Shown here: piece by piece, positions 14,715 through 22,806 of the stretch | How the letters are laid out: every line of letters begins with the position of its first letter | Position numbering within the stretch: the first letter of the stretch is position 1 | Assembly (NCBI GenBank): GCA_905215045.1 | Contig: CAJMOO010000028.1 | Span: forward strand, 1-22,806 | Length of the DNA: 22,806 nucleotides | Reading direction: 5' to 3' | Origin: an uncultured bacterium | Lineage (GTDB): Bacteria > Bacillota_A > Clostridia > Lachnospirales > Lachnospiraceae | The notes under the pieces: generated by a model | Told to the model about the DNA's origin: nothing | The model's database searches: none | Seen by the model: the letters and a program-made list of their open reading frames with translations, nothing else | Translations under genes and position numbers: made by a program

Positions 14715-15485
14715 ATGGATAAGAATTTATTTCTAAAGAATATGGAAGAGATGATCGCCATTGCAAAGACGAATGGAAATCAGATTGACCACAAAGAATT
14801 ATTAGACTATTTTAGTGATTATGACTTAAACGAGGAAGCAAAGAAACTTCTGATTGCAAGTTTTATAGAAGCTGGAATCCGTGTTCTTGGTGTGGATGAA
14901 GCAAAGATCGTTGCGGAAGAGGAGGCAGAGGCGAAAGCTGATGTTTCAGAAGAAGAGCAGGGAGCAATTCGTTTTTATGAGGAAGAATTAAGCCAGATGG
15001 ATCTTCCAGGAGAAGAAGAACAAAAAGAACTGATCACAGCATGGCTTTCCGATAGAGGAGATGGAGAAGCAGTGATCGAAAGCTTTCTCCCACAGATTCT
15101 TGAAATCGCAAGAAATCATATGGGAAAAGGTGTCTTATTTGGAGATCTTGTACAGGAAGGTAACATTGGACTATTAGAAGCAATGGCAATCTATCAGGGC
15201 AATGATGCCCAAGGCTTTCTTGCACATGCCAAAAGTGCGGTGGAAGATTCCATTCTGGATGCGATCGCAATGCAGAGAGGTTCTGACAGTGTCGGAGAGG
15301 CAATGGCGATCAAAGCAAATCGTTTGGATGATGCATCTACATTTTTATCAAAAGAACTTGGAAGAGAACCAAAGATTGAAGAATTAGCGAAGTATCTTTC
15401 TATGACAGAAGAAGAGGTGAGAGAGGTCATGAAGATTTCTCTGGATGCACTTTCTGTTATGGAAGCAGATATCAAGCAGTCATAG
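14715..15485 (+). CDS. Sigma-A-like protein lacking region 4 and promoter-reading residues
   Basis: The 256 residues are clearly related to the RpoD encoded at 18406. Residues 6-60 match region 1.1, 84-104 region 1.2, and 126-157 region 2.1-2.2, with LFGDLVQEGNIGL keeping D144, Q147, E148 and N150, the counterparts of core-RNA-polymerase contacts. Residues 203-248 match region 3 (KELGREPKIEEL at 213-224). The region 2.3-2.4 tryptophans W187-W188 of RpoD are S174-A175 here, and R190, Q191, T194 and R195 become E177, D178, L181 and D182. Region 4 is absent, and 66-81 form an acidic linker. It therefore should not recognise promoters as a normal sigma factor. A core-binding regulator or decoy is an inference. 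ATG 14715 follows AAGGAG; it lies between uppP and dgt. Confidence 0.85.
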   Translation: MDKNLFLKNMEEMIAIAKTNGNQIDHKELLDYFSDYDLNEEAKKLLIASFIEAGIRVLGVDEAKIVAEEEAEAKADVSEEEQGAIRFYEEELSQMDLPGEEEQKELITAWLSDRGDGEAVIESFLPQILEIARNHMGKGVLFGDLVQEGNIGLLEAMAIYQGNDAQGFLAHAKSAVEDSILDAIAMQRGSDSVGEAMAIKANRLDDASTFLSKELGREPKIEELAKYLSMTEEEVREVMKISLDALSVMEADIKQS

Positions 15486-15522
15486 AAGAATCCTTAGTGT
15501 TAGCAGAGGGGAGGCTGATCTT

Positions 15523-16530
15523 ATGAATATCAGACAAAAGCAGGAACAGACGGAACTAAGGCTGTTAAGCCCGTATGCGACACGAAGTATGGATACAAAA
15601 GGAAGAAGAAAGCCGGAAATGGAATGCGAGATACGGACCTGTTTTCAAAGAGACAGAGACCGGATCTTGCATTGCAAGGCTTTTCGCCGTTTAAAAGACA
15701 AGACACAGGTGTTTTTATCACCAGTGGGAGATCATTACCGGACAAGACTAATGCATACACTTGAAGTGTCACAGAATGCAAGAACGATCGCAAAGGCATT
15801 GGATCTTAATGAGTCCTTAACGGAAGCGATCGCCTTGGGACATGATCTCGGGCATACACCATTTGGTCATGCAGGAGAACGAGTATTAAATGAAATGAAT
15901 CCGAATGGATTTAAACATAACCGGCAAAGCGTACGGGTTGCACAGTATCTGGAGAAGAATGGCGAGGGATTAAATCTCACATGGGAAGTATTAGACGGCA
16001 TGGAAAATCATTCAATGAAAAGTATGCCGCACACCTTGGAAGGAAAAATCGTCCGTCTGGCAGATAAGATTGCGTATATCAATCATGATATTGATGATTC
16101 TGTGCGCGCCAAAGTCTTGAGAGAAGAAGATCTTCCAAGGGAATACACAGATGTGCTTGGAACGACATATCGTGAGCGAATCAATACAATGGTTTTAGAT
16201 ATTGTAAAGCACAGCGAAGGAATCAATGATATTGTGATGTCGCAGGAGATAAGAGATGCGATGACAGGGCTTCGAAGTTTTATGTTCCAGAGAGTATATG
16301 AGGAACCGAATACGAAGAAAGAAGAAGAGAAGATCAAGAATATCATTGGACCATTATACGAATATTATCTTCATCACATTGATGAACTTCCAGTGTATAA
16401 CCAGAAGATGATCAATACGAGAGAAGACAGGGAACAAGCGGTCTGTGACTATATTGCAGGGATGACGGATCACTTTGCGATTGAACAGTATACAGATATT
16501 TTTATTCCAAAATTTTTTATGCAAAAATAA
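15523..16530 (+). CDS. dgt: dNTP triphosphohydrolase (Dgt-like)
   Basis: Dgt-family HD-domain enzymes split dNTPs into deoxynucleoside and triphosphate, lowering dNTP pools. With ATG 15523 the protein has 335 residues, the short form seen in Firmicutes. Metal-binding HD residues are visible: RLMHTLEV with H78, GHDLGHTPFGH with H107-D108, and INHDIDD further on. The N-terminal FQRDRDRILHCKAFRRLKDK segment (41-60) is typical of the family. The start was chosen because GAGGGGAGG (15506-15514) lies eight bases upstream; a longer reading frame from 15445 would overlap the previous gene. It precedes dnaG and rpoD, an arrangement known from Clostridia that links dNTP control to replication. Substrate preference cannot be read from the sequence. 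Confidence 0.92.
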   Translation: MNIRQKQEQTELRLLSPYATRSMDTKGRRKPEMECEIRTCFQRDRDRILHCKAFRRLKDKTQVFLSPVGDHYRTRLMHTLEVSQNARTIAKALDLNESLTEAIALGHDLGHTPFGHAGERVLNEMNPNGFKHNRQSVRVAQYLEKNGEGLNLTWEVLDGMENHSMKSMPHTLEGKIVRLADKIAYINHDIDDSVRAKVLREEDLPREYTDVLGTTYRERINTMVLDIVKHSEGINDIVMSQEIRDAMTGLRSFMFQRVYEEPNTKKEEEKIKNIIGPLYEYYLHHIDELPVYNQKMINTREDREQAVCDYIAGMTDHFAIEQYTDIFIPKFFMQK

Positions 16531-16593
16531 AGGAAAATAAAAAAAGATGTAGAATAATATATTATAGAGGGATTTTTTAAGGAGGGACAAGCG

Positions 16594-18369
16594 TTGATTT
16601 ACGGAGAAGAAATCATAGAAGAGGTGCGAAGCCGGAATGATATAGTAGATCTCATCTCCACTTATGTGCCGCTAAAGAAAAAAGGAAGTTCTTATTTCGG
16701 ATTGTGCCCATTTCACAATGAAAAATCACCCTCTTTTTCTGTAAGCAGAGATAAACAGATGTATTATTGTTTTGGATGTGGGGCAGGCGGAAACGTCTTT
16801 ACTTTTTTGATGGAATATGAGAATTTTACTTTTCCGGAAGCATTAAAGTATCTTGCAGAACGTGCAGGAATGGAACTTCCAGAAGAGGAACTGAATGAAG
16901 AAGCCAAGCGGGCAATGGATGCGAAAGCCAGACTTCGGGAGATGAATAAGCTTTCTGCCAATTATTTTTATTATCTGCTTCACAGCAAACGAGGACAGAA
17001 AGGGCTTGCTTATTTAAAAGACCGTGGCATTACAGATGAGACGATCAAGAGATTTGGGCTTGGCTACGCAGATATTTATAATGATGATCTGTATCGTTTC
17101 CTGAAGAGTAAGGGATACAGTGATGAAGATTTGAAAGATTCTGCACTTGTAACGATCGATGAGAGGCGTGGCGGAAGTGATAAGTTTTGGAACAGAGTTA
17201 TGTTTCCAATCATGGATGTCAACAATCGAGTGATCGGTTTTGGTGGCAGAGTCATGGGAGATGGGTCGCCCAAATATTTAAATTCAAAAGAAACCACATT
17301 ATTCGATAAAAGCCGTAATCTCTATGGATTGAATTTTGCAAGAAGTTCAAGAAAGAAAGAGATTATTTTATGTGAGGGATACATGGATGTCATATCCATG
17401 CATCAGGCAGGATTTACGAATGCAGTAGCAGCACTTGGAACTGCATTTACAAGCGGACATGGAACACTGCTTAAACGTTATACAGAGAATGTTATACTTT
17501 CATTTGACAGTGATGAAGCCGGACAGAGAGCAATTTTACGTGCAATTCCGATTCTTAAGGAAGCGGGACTGACTGTCCGTGTACTGGATCTTAAGCCATA
17601 CAAAGATCCGGACGAGTTTATCAAAGGATTAGGAAGCGAAGCACTAGAAGAAAGAATAAGAAAAGCAACCAGCAGTTTTATGTTTCAGGTAAAAGTTGCT
17701 GCAGGAAGATATGATCAGAACGATCCAGAGGAGAAGACAAAATTCCAGCATGAAGCGGCAAAGCTGCTTTCAACGATTGAGGAACGTCTGGAACGTAAGA
17801 ATTATATTGACGCTGTATCAAGAGAATATTATATTGATGCAAAAGATCTGGAAGAATTGGTTAATTATTATGGAACTTCTGGATATGCAACAGCACAAAG
17901 GCAGCAAAATACACCAAAACAGCCAGAGAGAAGACTGCAGCAGAGCGAAGCAAAAGAAGAAAAGAAAAAGCAGCCACAGAAACTTCTGCTTACATGGATG
18001 GTCAATGAGCCACAGTTATTCGAGAAATTGAAGGGAATCATCGGGCCAGATGATTTTTATGAACAGATTTATCATGGAGCGGCATTACTGCTGTTTAAAC
18101 AATATGAAGAAGAAAACGCAGTAATACCAGGAAAGATATTAAATCAATATACAGATCTTAATGATCAGAAGAAGATCGCAGAATTATTTAATACGACATT
18201 GAAGATCAGTCCGTCACCAGAGGATCGCAATAAAGCGTTGAATGATATTGTGCGAAGAGTGAAAGAAGATAGTATTGAACAACAGATGAACGCAACAAAT
18301 GATATTTTGAAATGGCAGGATTTGATCAAGGAGAAAGCAAACCTTGCAAAACTGCATATTTCATTATAG
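16594..18369 (+). CDS. dnaG: DNA primase DnaG
   Basis: DnaG synthesises the RNA primers for lagging-strand DNA replication and works with the replicative helicase. The 591 residues contain the N-terminal CHC2 zinc finger with C38, H41, C59 and C62, then the RNA polymerase core with RVIGFGGRVMGDGSPKYLNS-type residues near 209-229, the TOPRIM motifs with E259 in LCEGYMDV and D303/D305 in SFDSDEAGQ, and a C-terminal helical helicase-binding domain from about residue 460. Residues 425-465 form a Gln/Lys/Glu-rich linker. The start is TTG at 16594, supported by AAGGAGGG at 16579-16586 and by the family-like beginning EEIIEEVRSRNDIVDLIS. An A/T-rich leader precedes it; no convincing promoter is visible. 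Confidence 0.97.
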   Translation: MIYGEEIIEEVRSRNDIVDLISTYVPLKKKGSSYFGLCPFHNEKSPSFSVSRDKQMYYCFGCGAGGNVFTFLMEYENFTFPEALKYLAERAGMELPEEELNEEAKRAMDAKARLREMNKLSANYFYYLLHSKRGQKGLAYLKDRGITDETIKRFGLGYADIYNDDLYRFLKSKGYSDEDLKDSALVTIDERRGGSDKFWNRVMFPIMDVNNRVIGFGGRVMGDGSPKYLNSKETTLFDKSRNLYGLNFARSSRKKEIILCEGYMDVISMHQAGFTNAVAALGTAFTSGHGTLLKRYTENVILSFDSDEAGQRAILRAIPILKEAGLTVRVLDLKPYKDPDEFIKGLGSEALEERIRKATSSFMFQVKVAAGRYDQNDPEEKTKFQHEAAKLLSTIEERLERKNYIDAVSREYYIDAKDLEELVNYYGTSGYATAQRQQNTPKQPERRLQQSEAKEEKKKQPQKLLLTWMVNEPQLFEKLKGIIGPDDFYEQIYHGAALLLFKQYEEENAVIPGKILNQYTDLNDQKKIAELFNTTLKISPSPEDRNKALNDIVRRVKEDSIEQQMNATNDILKWQDLIKEKANLAKLHISL

Positions 18370-18405
18370 GTTGGTTAAAATAGGAAGAGAAGAAAGGGAC
18401 GAATT

Positions 18406-19506
18406 ATGGAAGGTACAATGGAACAGTTCACCGAGAAACTTGCAGGACTGGTGGAATTAGGAAAAAAGAATAAGAACTTTTTGGAGTATGCACAGATTGA
18501 TTCATATTTCAAAGATATGAAACTGACTTCTGATATGATGGAAGCAATTTATGATTATCTGGAACAGAATGGAATCGATGTACTTACTCTTGCCGCAGTT
18601 GCAGACGATGATGACGATCTTGATGATCTTGACGATACATTAGAGGATGAGACAGAGATTGCCGTTCCTGATGGTGTCAGCATTGAAGATCCAGTTCGTA
18701 TGTACTTAAAAGAGATCGGTAAAGTACCGCTTCTTAGTGCAGATGAAGAGATCAAACTTGCACAGAGAATGGAAGAAGGGGATGAAGCAGCCAAGAAGAA
18801 ACTTGCTGAGGCAAACCTTCGTCTGGTAGTAAGTATTGCAAAACGTTATGTTGGACGTGGAATGCTCTTCCTTGATCTGATTCAGGAAGGTAACTTAGGT
18901 CTGATCAAAGCCGTGGAGAAATTCGATTACCGCAAAGGATACAAATTCAGTACTTATGCGACATGGTGGATTCGTCAGGCGATTACAAGAGCAATTGCCG
19001 ATCAGGCAAGAACGATCCGTATTCCAGTGCATATGGTAGAAACGATCAATAAACTGATCCGTGTATCCAGACAGCTTCTTCAGGAACTTGGAAGAGAACC
19101 ATCTCCAGAAGAAATCGCAGCAGAGATGGATATTCCAGTTGAGAGAGTTCGTGAAATCTTAAAGATTTCTCAGGAACCAGTATCATTAGAGACACCAATC
19201 GGTGAAGAGGAAGACAGCCACCTTGGAGATTTCATTCAGGATGAGAATGTACCAGTGCCTGCGGATGCAGCAGCTTTCACTTTACTGAAAGAACAGTTAG
19301 ATGAAGTGCTTGGAACATTAACAGAGAGAGAACAGAAAGTATTAAGATTACGTTTTGGATTAGATGACAGCAGAGCCAGAACACTTGAGGAAGTCGGAAA
19401 AGAATTTAACGTTACAAGAGAACGTATTCGACAGATCGAGGCAAAAGCACTGCGTAAGTTAAGACATCCAAGCCGCAGCAGAAAATTAAAAGATTATTTA
19501 GATTAA
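18406..19506 (+). CDS. rpoD: Primary RNA polymerase sigma factor RpoD/SigA
   Basis: This is the housekeeping sigma factor that directs core RNA polymerase to -35/-10 promoters. The 366 residues show region 1.1 (about 7-62), an acidic stretch (67-83, largely Asp/Glu), region 1.2 from [11 protein letters not shown] (95-105), core-binding [13 protein letters not shown] (154-166), melting and -10 residues around [14 protein letters not shown] (183-196), region 3 with [11 protein letters not shown] (226-236) and region 4 with [28 protein letters not shown] helix-turn-helix residues (328-351). It follows dnaG as in Bacillus and E. coli. ATG 18406 lies behind AGAAAGGGAC. The promoters found in this window fit its expected specificity. 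Confidence 0.97.
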   Translation: MEGTMEQFTEKLAGLVELGKKNKNFLEYAQIDSYFKDMKLTSDMMEAIYDYLEQNGIDVLTLAAVADDDDDLDDLDDTLEDETEIAVPDGVSIEDPVRMYLKEIGKVPLLSADEEIKLAQRMEEGDEAAKKKLAEANLRLVVSIAKRYVGRGMLFLDLIQEGNLGLIKAVEKFDYRKGYKFSTYATWWIRQAITRAIADQARTIRIPVHMVETINKLIRVSRQLLQELGREPSPEEIAAEMDIPVERVREILKISQEPVSLETPIGEEEDSHLGDFIQDENVPVPADAAAFTLLKEQLDEVLGTLTEREQKVLRLRFGLDDSRARTLEEVGKEFNVTRERIRQIEAKALRKLRHPSRSRKLKDYLD

Positions 19507-19515
19507 GGTATGATT

Positions 19516-20211
19516 ATGGAATTATCAAATAGATTAGAAACGATCGCATCATTTGTCACAGAAGGTTATGTGGTGGCAGATATCGGGACAGACCACGGAT
19601 ACATACCAATCTATTTAACAAGTAATGGAAACTGCCCGAAAGCATATGCGATGGATGTAAATAAAGAACCATTAAGCCGTGCAAAAGCACATATTGAAGA
19701 AGAGAATGCAGGAGAAGTTGTATCCTGCATTCTTTCTGATGGATTACATGAATTACCAAAAGATACTGTAGATTCCGTTGTGATCGCAGGAATGGGAGGA
19801 GACTTAGTTGTAAGGATTTTAGAACAGGATTTTGACAAATTAGCAAATGTCAAAGAACTGATCTTATCTCCACAGTCTCATTTAGAAAGAGTACGACATT
19901 TCTTAAATGATCACAGATTTCGCATTCTAGAGGAAGAATTCTTAAAAGAAGATGGAAAATATTACGTTGTGATCCGTGCTGTTCATGGCAAACAGCACTA
20001 TGATAAAGAATGTTTCTACCGCTTTGGTGAAGAATTGATTCTTGCAAAACATCCAGTACTTCTTGAATATCTGGATCAGGAATATGTAAAATATTCAAAG
20101 ATTAAAGAAAGTCTTACCGATGAATCAAAAGAACATATTAAAAGACGTAAGGAAGAAGTAGAAGATTTACTGGGAGATATCACGGAGGCACTTTGTTATT
20201 ATGAATTGTAG
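19516..20211 (+). CDS. trmK: tRNA (adenine-22-N1)-methyltransferase TrmK
   Basis: TrmK methylates N1 of adenine 22 in the D-loop of some tRNAs using SAM. The 231 residues have a Rossmann fold with VVADIGTDHGYIPIYL (19-34), MDVNKEPLSRA, and VIAGMGGDL, all diagnostic of the YqfN/TrmK family, followed by a C-terminal helical, charged coiled-coil-like part. I chose ATG 19516 because AAGG at 19505-19508 is seven bases upstream; ATG 19510 is in frame but only one base away from that site. It follows rpoD directly and overlaps the next gene by 11 bases, the same dnaG-sigA ... yqfN-yqfO order as Bacillus. Confidence 0.93.
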   Translation: MELSNRLETIASFVTEGYVVADIGTDHGYIPIYLTSNGNCPKAYAMDVNKEPLSRAKAHIEEENAGEVVSCILSDGLHELPKDTVDSVVIAGMGGDLVVRILEQDFDKLANVKELILSPQSHLERVRHFLNDHRFRILEEEFLKEDGKYYVVIRAVHGKQHYDKECFYRFGEELILAKHPVLLEYLDQEYVKYSKIKESLTDESKEHIKRRKEEVEDLLGDITEALCYYEL

Positions 20212-20992
20212 AGAACTAGTTAATCTTTTGGAGAAGGAAGTACCCTTAGAGACAGCAGAAAGCTGGGATAATCCAGGATTTCTTGTTGGAGATAAAGAAA
20301 AAGAGATCAAAAAGGTTTTAGTTGTTCTGGATATTACAAATGAAGTTGTTGAATATGCAATCAAAGAGCATGTAGATTTTATCCTTGCACATCATCCAGT
20401 GATTTTTTCAAAGATCAACAGATGTACCAGTGATGATTTCCTTCAGAATAAGCTTTTGAAACTGATCAGTCATGGAATCTGTGCATATGGAATGCATACT
20501 TGCTATGATGTATGCAGAATGGGAGACCGCATGGTAGAACGTCTGGGACTTAACAGCCCATGTGGACCTGTAGAAGATAGTGTATCTAACAATGAAAAGG
20601 CACAGGGAAAAGGAATCGGTATCACAGCATGCATCAAAGAAGATGTAACCGTTGGAGAATATGCAAAGAAAGTCAAAGAAGCATTTTCACTGGACAGTGT
20701 AATGGTATTTGGTGATCCAGATACGAAGATATCAAAGATCGCAATTGTTCCGGGATCAGGAAGAAGCATGATCGGTCATGCAAAGCAGACAGGAGCAGAT
20801 GTATTCATAACTGGAGATATCGGACATCACGAAGGACTTGATGCTGTTGATATGGGAATGTGCGTGATCGATGCAGGACATTACGGATTAGAACATGTAT
20901 TTATTGACGATATGAAGCAATTACTTTGTGATCAGACAGAAGATCTTGAGGTGATCACATATAAAGCAGGAAGTCCATATAAAGTTTTTTAA
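20201..20992 (+). CDS. Nif3-like dinuclear metal centre protein (YqfO family)
   Basis: Nif3/YqfO/YbgI proteins form toroidal hexamers with two metal ions per subunit; a GTP cyclohydrolase-like activity has been proposed, but the physiological role is not settled. Metal ligands are visible: AHHPVIF with H64-H65, MHTCYD with H99 and D103 (usually HTNxD), and later GDIGHHEG and DAGHYGLEH. The 263 residues correspond to the short form, lacking the PII-like insert that makes B. subtilis YqfO about 373 residues. The start, ATG 20201, lies inside the end of trmK, and GGAGG at 20184-20188 is rather far (12 bases) upstream, so translation may depend partly on coupling with trmK. Confidence 0.9.
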   Translation: MNCRELVNLLEKEVPLETAESWDNPGFLVGDKEKEIKKVLVVLDITNEVVEYAIKEHVDFILAHHPVIFSKINRCTSDDFLQNKLLKLISHGICAYGMHTCYDVCRMGDRMVERLGLNSPCGPVEDSVSNNEKAQGKGIGITACIKEDVTVGEYAKKVKEAFSLDSVMVFGDPDTKISKIAIVPGSGRSMIGHAKQTGADVFITGDIGHHEGLDAVDMGMCVIDAGHYGLEHVFIDDMKQLLCDQTEDLEVITYKAGSPYKVF

Positions 20993-21033
20993 ATAAATTT
21001 GTTTATTGATAAAAGAGAAAGAAGTGATGGCAT

Positions 21034-22689
21034 ATGATCAAAGTTACAGCAGGTCAGACCATTTATGAAGTAAAAGAGGGAACAACGCTTGCCGAGTTTG
21101 CAAAGGGGCTGCAAAAACAAGAGGAACCAGTGATCCTTCTCGCTTACATGGATGGAAAATTAACAGAATTATTTGCACAGATCAAAAAAGATTGTCATGT
21201 ACGTTTTGTTACATTGAAAGAACAGGCAGGGTATATGGCGTATAAACGTACAGCAACCTTTATGTTTTTAAAGGCATGTGAAGATTTTCTTGGAAAAGGT
21301 AAGAGTACGAAGATAGCAATTGATTACTCCATTGGAAATAGTATCTTTTGTGATTTTTCTTCCATAGATCAGACAGTTGATGATAAATTCGCACATTCCA
21401 TTCAAAAACGAATGGAGCAGCTGTATGAGGCAGATTTACCAATTACAAAAAGATCACTGGATACAGATCAGGCATCAAGATATTTTGACAGTGTTGGCCT
21501 CAAAGGCAAGAGAGAACTGTTTAAATTCCGCAGAGAATCAAAGACAAATATTTATTCTCTGGATGGATATGATAATTATTTTTACGGGTATATGGCACCA
21601 TCAACAGGGTACATTCCAGCATTTTTGGTATCACCATATGAACATGGTGTGGTATTGCAAATTCCAAAACGCAAGCAGACCGAACAGATCGTTCCGTTTA
21701 CACCACAGCCAAAACTGTTCCATGTGATGCAAAGATCGAGAGAATGGACAAAAACGATGGGAGTCGATACGGTTGGGGCATTAAATGATGAGATCACATA
21801 TGGTAATATCAACCATCTGATCTTATTACAGGAAGGCTTACAGGAGAAACTTCTTGCAGATATCGCAGATGAGATCGTAAACAAGAATAAGCGGATCATT
21901 TTGATCGCAGGACCTTCATCTTCTGGAAAGACAACATTTTCTCATAGATTGTCGATTCAGTTAGAGATTGCTGGATTAACGCCGCACCCAGTTTCCATGG
22001 ATGATTATTTCTTGGATAGAGAATTATCTCCAAGAGATGAAAATGGTAATTATAATTTTGAAACGATCGCATCTCTTGATGTAGATCTGTTGACAAAACA
22101 TATCAATCAGCTGTTAAATGGCGAAGAAGTTGATGTTCCAAGCTACAATTTTATTTCTGGAAAAAGAGAGTATCATGGACATAAATTAAAGATTGGGCAA
22201 AAAGATGTCCTCGTTATGGAAGGAATTCATGGATTAAACGGAACTCTCACGAATGAGATTCCAGAAGATGCCAAATACAGAATCTATGTCAGTGCATTAA
22301 ATCAGATCAACTTGGATGAACATAACAGAATACCAAGTTCCGACGGAAGATTATTGCGAAGAATCGTAAGAGATGCTATGACAAGAGGAAATGATGCCAG
22401 AGAGACAATCTCAAGATGGGATTCTGTAAGAAAGGGAGAAGAAGACAATATTTTCCCATATCAGGAAGAAGCAGATGTGATGTTTAACTCTGCACAGGTC
22501 TATGAGATTGCAGTACTGAAGCAATATGCAGAACCATTGCTTTTTGCGGTTCCAAAGGATTGTCCAGAGTATCAGGAAGCAAAAAGATTATTAAAATTCT
22601 TAGAATATTTCTTAAATATTCCAAGCGAAGCCATTCCAAAGACATCTCTTTTAAGAGAATTTATCGGTGGCAGTTGCTTTGAAGTGTAA
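21034..22689 (+). CDS. Uridine kinase fused to ThrRS-like TGS/editing-like N-terminal domains
   Basis: The C-terminal half (about 285-500) is a phosphoribulokinase/uridine-kinase domain with P-loop GPSSSGKTT (293-301), SMDDYF (321-326) and LVMEGIHGLN; it probably phosphorylates uridine or another nucleoside. The N-terminal 60 residues look like a TGS domain, and 65-210 follow the pattern of the threonyl-tRNA synthetase editing (SAD) domain, including GRL/GYIPAFLV-like segments. The HxxxH and CxxxH zinc ligands of real editing domains are missing, so it is probably a non-editing relic used for regulation or binding. The 551-residue fusion is a known nucleoside kinase architecture of anaerobes, with function poorly defined. 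ATG 21034 has a moderate GAAGTGAT ribosome site; the gene leads into rnpB. Confidence 0.85.
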   Translation: MIKVTAGQTIYEVKEGTTLAEFAKGLQKQEEPVILLAYMDGKLTELFAQIKKDCHVRFVTLKEQAGYMAYKRTATFMFLKACEDFLGKGKSTKIAIDYSIGNSIFCDFSSIDQTVDDKFAHSIQKRMEQLYEADLPITKRSLDTDQASRYFDSVGLKGKRELFKFRRESKTNIYSLDGYDNYFYGYMAPSTGYIPAFLVSPYEHGVVLQIPKRKQTEQIVPFTPQPKLFHVMQRSREWTKTMGVDTVGALNDEITYGNINHLILLQEGLQEKLLADIADEIVNKNKRIILIAGPSSSGKTTFSHRLSIQLEIAGLTPHPVSMDDYFLDRELSPRDENGNYNFETIASLDVDLLTKHINQLLNGEEVDVPSYNFISGKREYHGHKLKIGQKDVLVMEGIHGLNGTLTNEIPEDAKYRIYVSALNQINLDEHNRIPSSDGRLLRRIVRDAMTRGNDARETISRWDSVRKGEEDNIFPYQEEADVMFNSAQVYEIAVLKQYAEPLLFAVPKDCPEYQEAKRLLKFLEYFLNIPSEAIPKTSLLREFIGGSCFEV

Positions 22690-22702
22690 GATGTGATATA
22701 AT
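22674..22702 (+). promoter_or_regulatory. Promoter of rnpB
   Basis: TATAAT at 22697-22702 is preceded by the extended element TGA (22694-22696) and, 17 bases upstream, by TTGCTT (22674-22679), a partial -35 match. The -35 lies inside the 3' end of the uridine kinase gene. Transcription would start near 22709, matching the predicted 5' end of RNase P RNA. Confidence 0.75.
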
Positions 22703-22704
22703 AG

Positions 22705-22806
22705 TTGGCGCTTAGTCGGACAAATGGTCGCGCCGTTTCAGACGAAAGGGGAACGGTGAGGAAAGTCCGGGCTTCACAGGGCAGGATGCCGGATAACGTC
22801 CGGTAG
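22705..22806 (+). ncRNA. rnpB: RNase P RNA component (5' part only)
   Basis: RNase P RNA is the catalytic RNA that matures the 5' ends of tRNAs. The universal core GAGGAAAGTCCGGGCTTCAC (22758-22777), followed by the AGGGCAGGATGCCGG segment, is unmistakable; helix P3-like pairing (CGCCGTTTC against GGGGAACGGTG, 22731-22758) is visible upstream. The molecule is truncated by the window end; about 250 or more bases are missing. Its exact 5' end could lie between 22703 and 22709. Confidence 0.95.

Noticed and set aside
15445..15525. Longer dgt reading frame beginning inside the sigma-like gene
   Set aside because: The extra residues are unlike dGTPase N-termini and overlap the upstream gene; ATG 15523 follows GAGGGGAGG.
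16531..16593. Possible promoter just before dnaG (TATATT or TATTAT near 16558-16565)
   Set aside because: The region is generally A/T-rich, and no -35 at proper distance is visible, so a chance match is more likely.
18604..18654. Acidic run in RpoD as a low-complexity anomaly or repeat expansion
   Set aside because: An acidic linker after region 1.1 is common in primary sigma factors, and the codons are mixed GAT/GAC/GAG; nothing unusual.
20988..21010. A/T-only inverted repeat AATAAA/TTTATT after the Nif3 gene
   Set aside because: Six A-T pairs with a four-base loop and no following T-run give no convincing terminator.
1..22806. Mobile elements, CRISPR arrays, prophage or horizontally acquired islands
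   Set aside because: No transposase, integrase, direct-repeat array or obvious composition shift was seen; all genes look like chromosomal housekeeping genes on one strand.

Overview
The window reads as a stretch of chromosomal housekeeping DNA from a low-GC, endospore-forming Clostridia bacterium, most likely a Lachnospiraceae gut anaerobe. The reasons are a clear spoIVA, meso-diaminopimelate peptidoglycan genes, a dgt-dnaG-rpoD cluster, a RelQ-type small alarmone synthetase, strong AGGAGG-like ribosome binding sites and AT-rich codon use. The genus cannot be fixed from this sequence alone. All 20 genes with a start in the window, the 5'-truncated dapF and the partial RNase P RNA lie on the + strand. 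I see no mobile element, CRISPR array, tRNA or rRNA gene, and no gene-free stretch longer than about 170 bases.

Layout. (1) 1-3243: end of dapF, then murE and a YdiB-like aroE, closed by an intrinsic terminator; dapF makes the meso-DAP that murE adds to the wall precursor. (2) 3234-5927: spoIVA behind a probable sigma-E promoter, then fabH behind a consensus sigma-A promoter whose -10 lies in a FabT-like palindrome, then a terminator. (3) 5963-11923: a tight, partly overlapping run starting with relQ (ppGpp synthesis), then an RsmF-type rRNA m5C methyltransferase, rsuA, a HAD phosphatase, an SDR oxidoreductase, an RluA-type pseudouridine synthase and recU. (4) 11920-13847: yicC, gmk and rpoZ behind a consensus promoter whose -35 overlaps the recU stop codon, closed by a hairpin. 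(5) 13873-20992: uppP, a degenerate sigma-A-like protein, dgt, dnaG, rpoD, trmK and a Nif3-family gene, a variant of the macromolecular-synthesis operon. (6) 21034-22806: a fusion of ThrRS-like N-terminal domains to a uridine kinase, then the start of rnpB.

The most unusual item is the 256-residue protein at 14715-15485. It can be aligned to the window's own RpoD almost without gaps from the core-binding segment into region 3. It keeps region 1.1, region 1.2 and most core-contact residues, but has lost the tryptophans and polar residues that melt and read the -10 element, and it lacks region 4. It looks like a sigma-A duplicate that may still bind RNA polymerase but cannot recognise promoters in the normal way. 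Other points worth checking are the FabT-like operator at fabH, the relQ/ribosome-modification operon, and the missing editing-site ligands in the kinase fusion.
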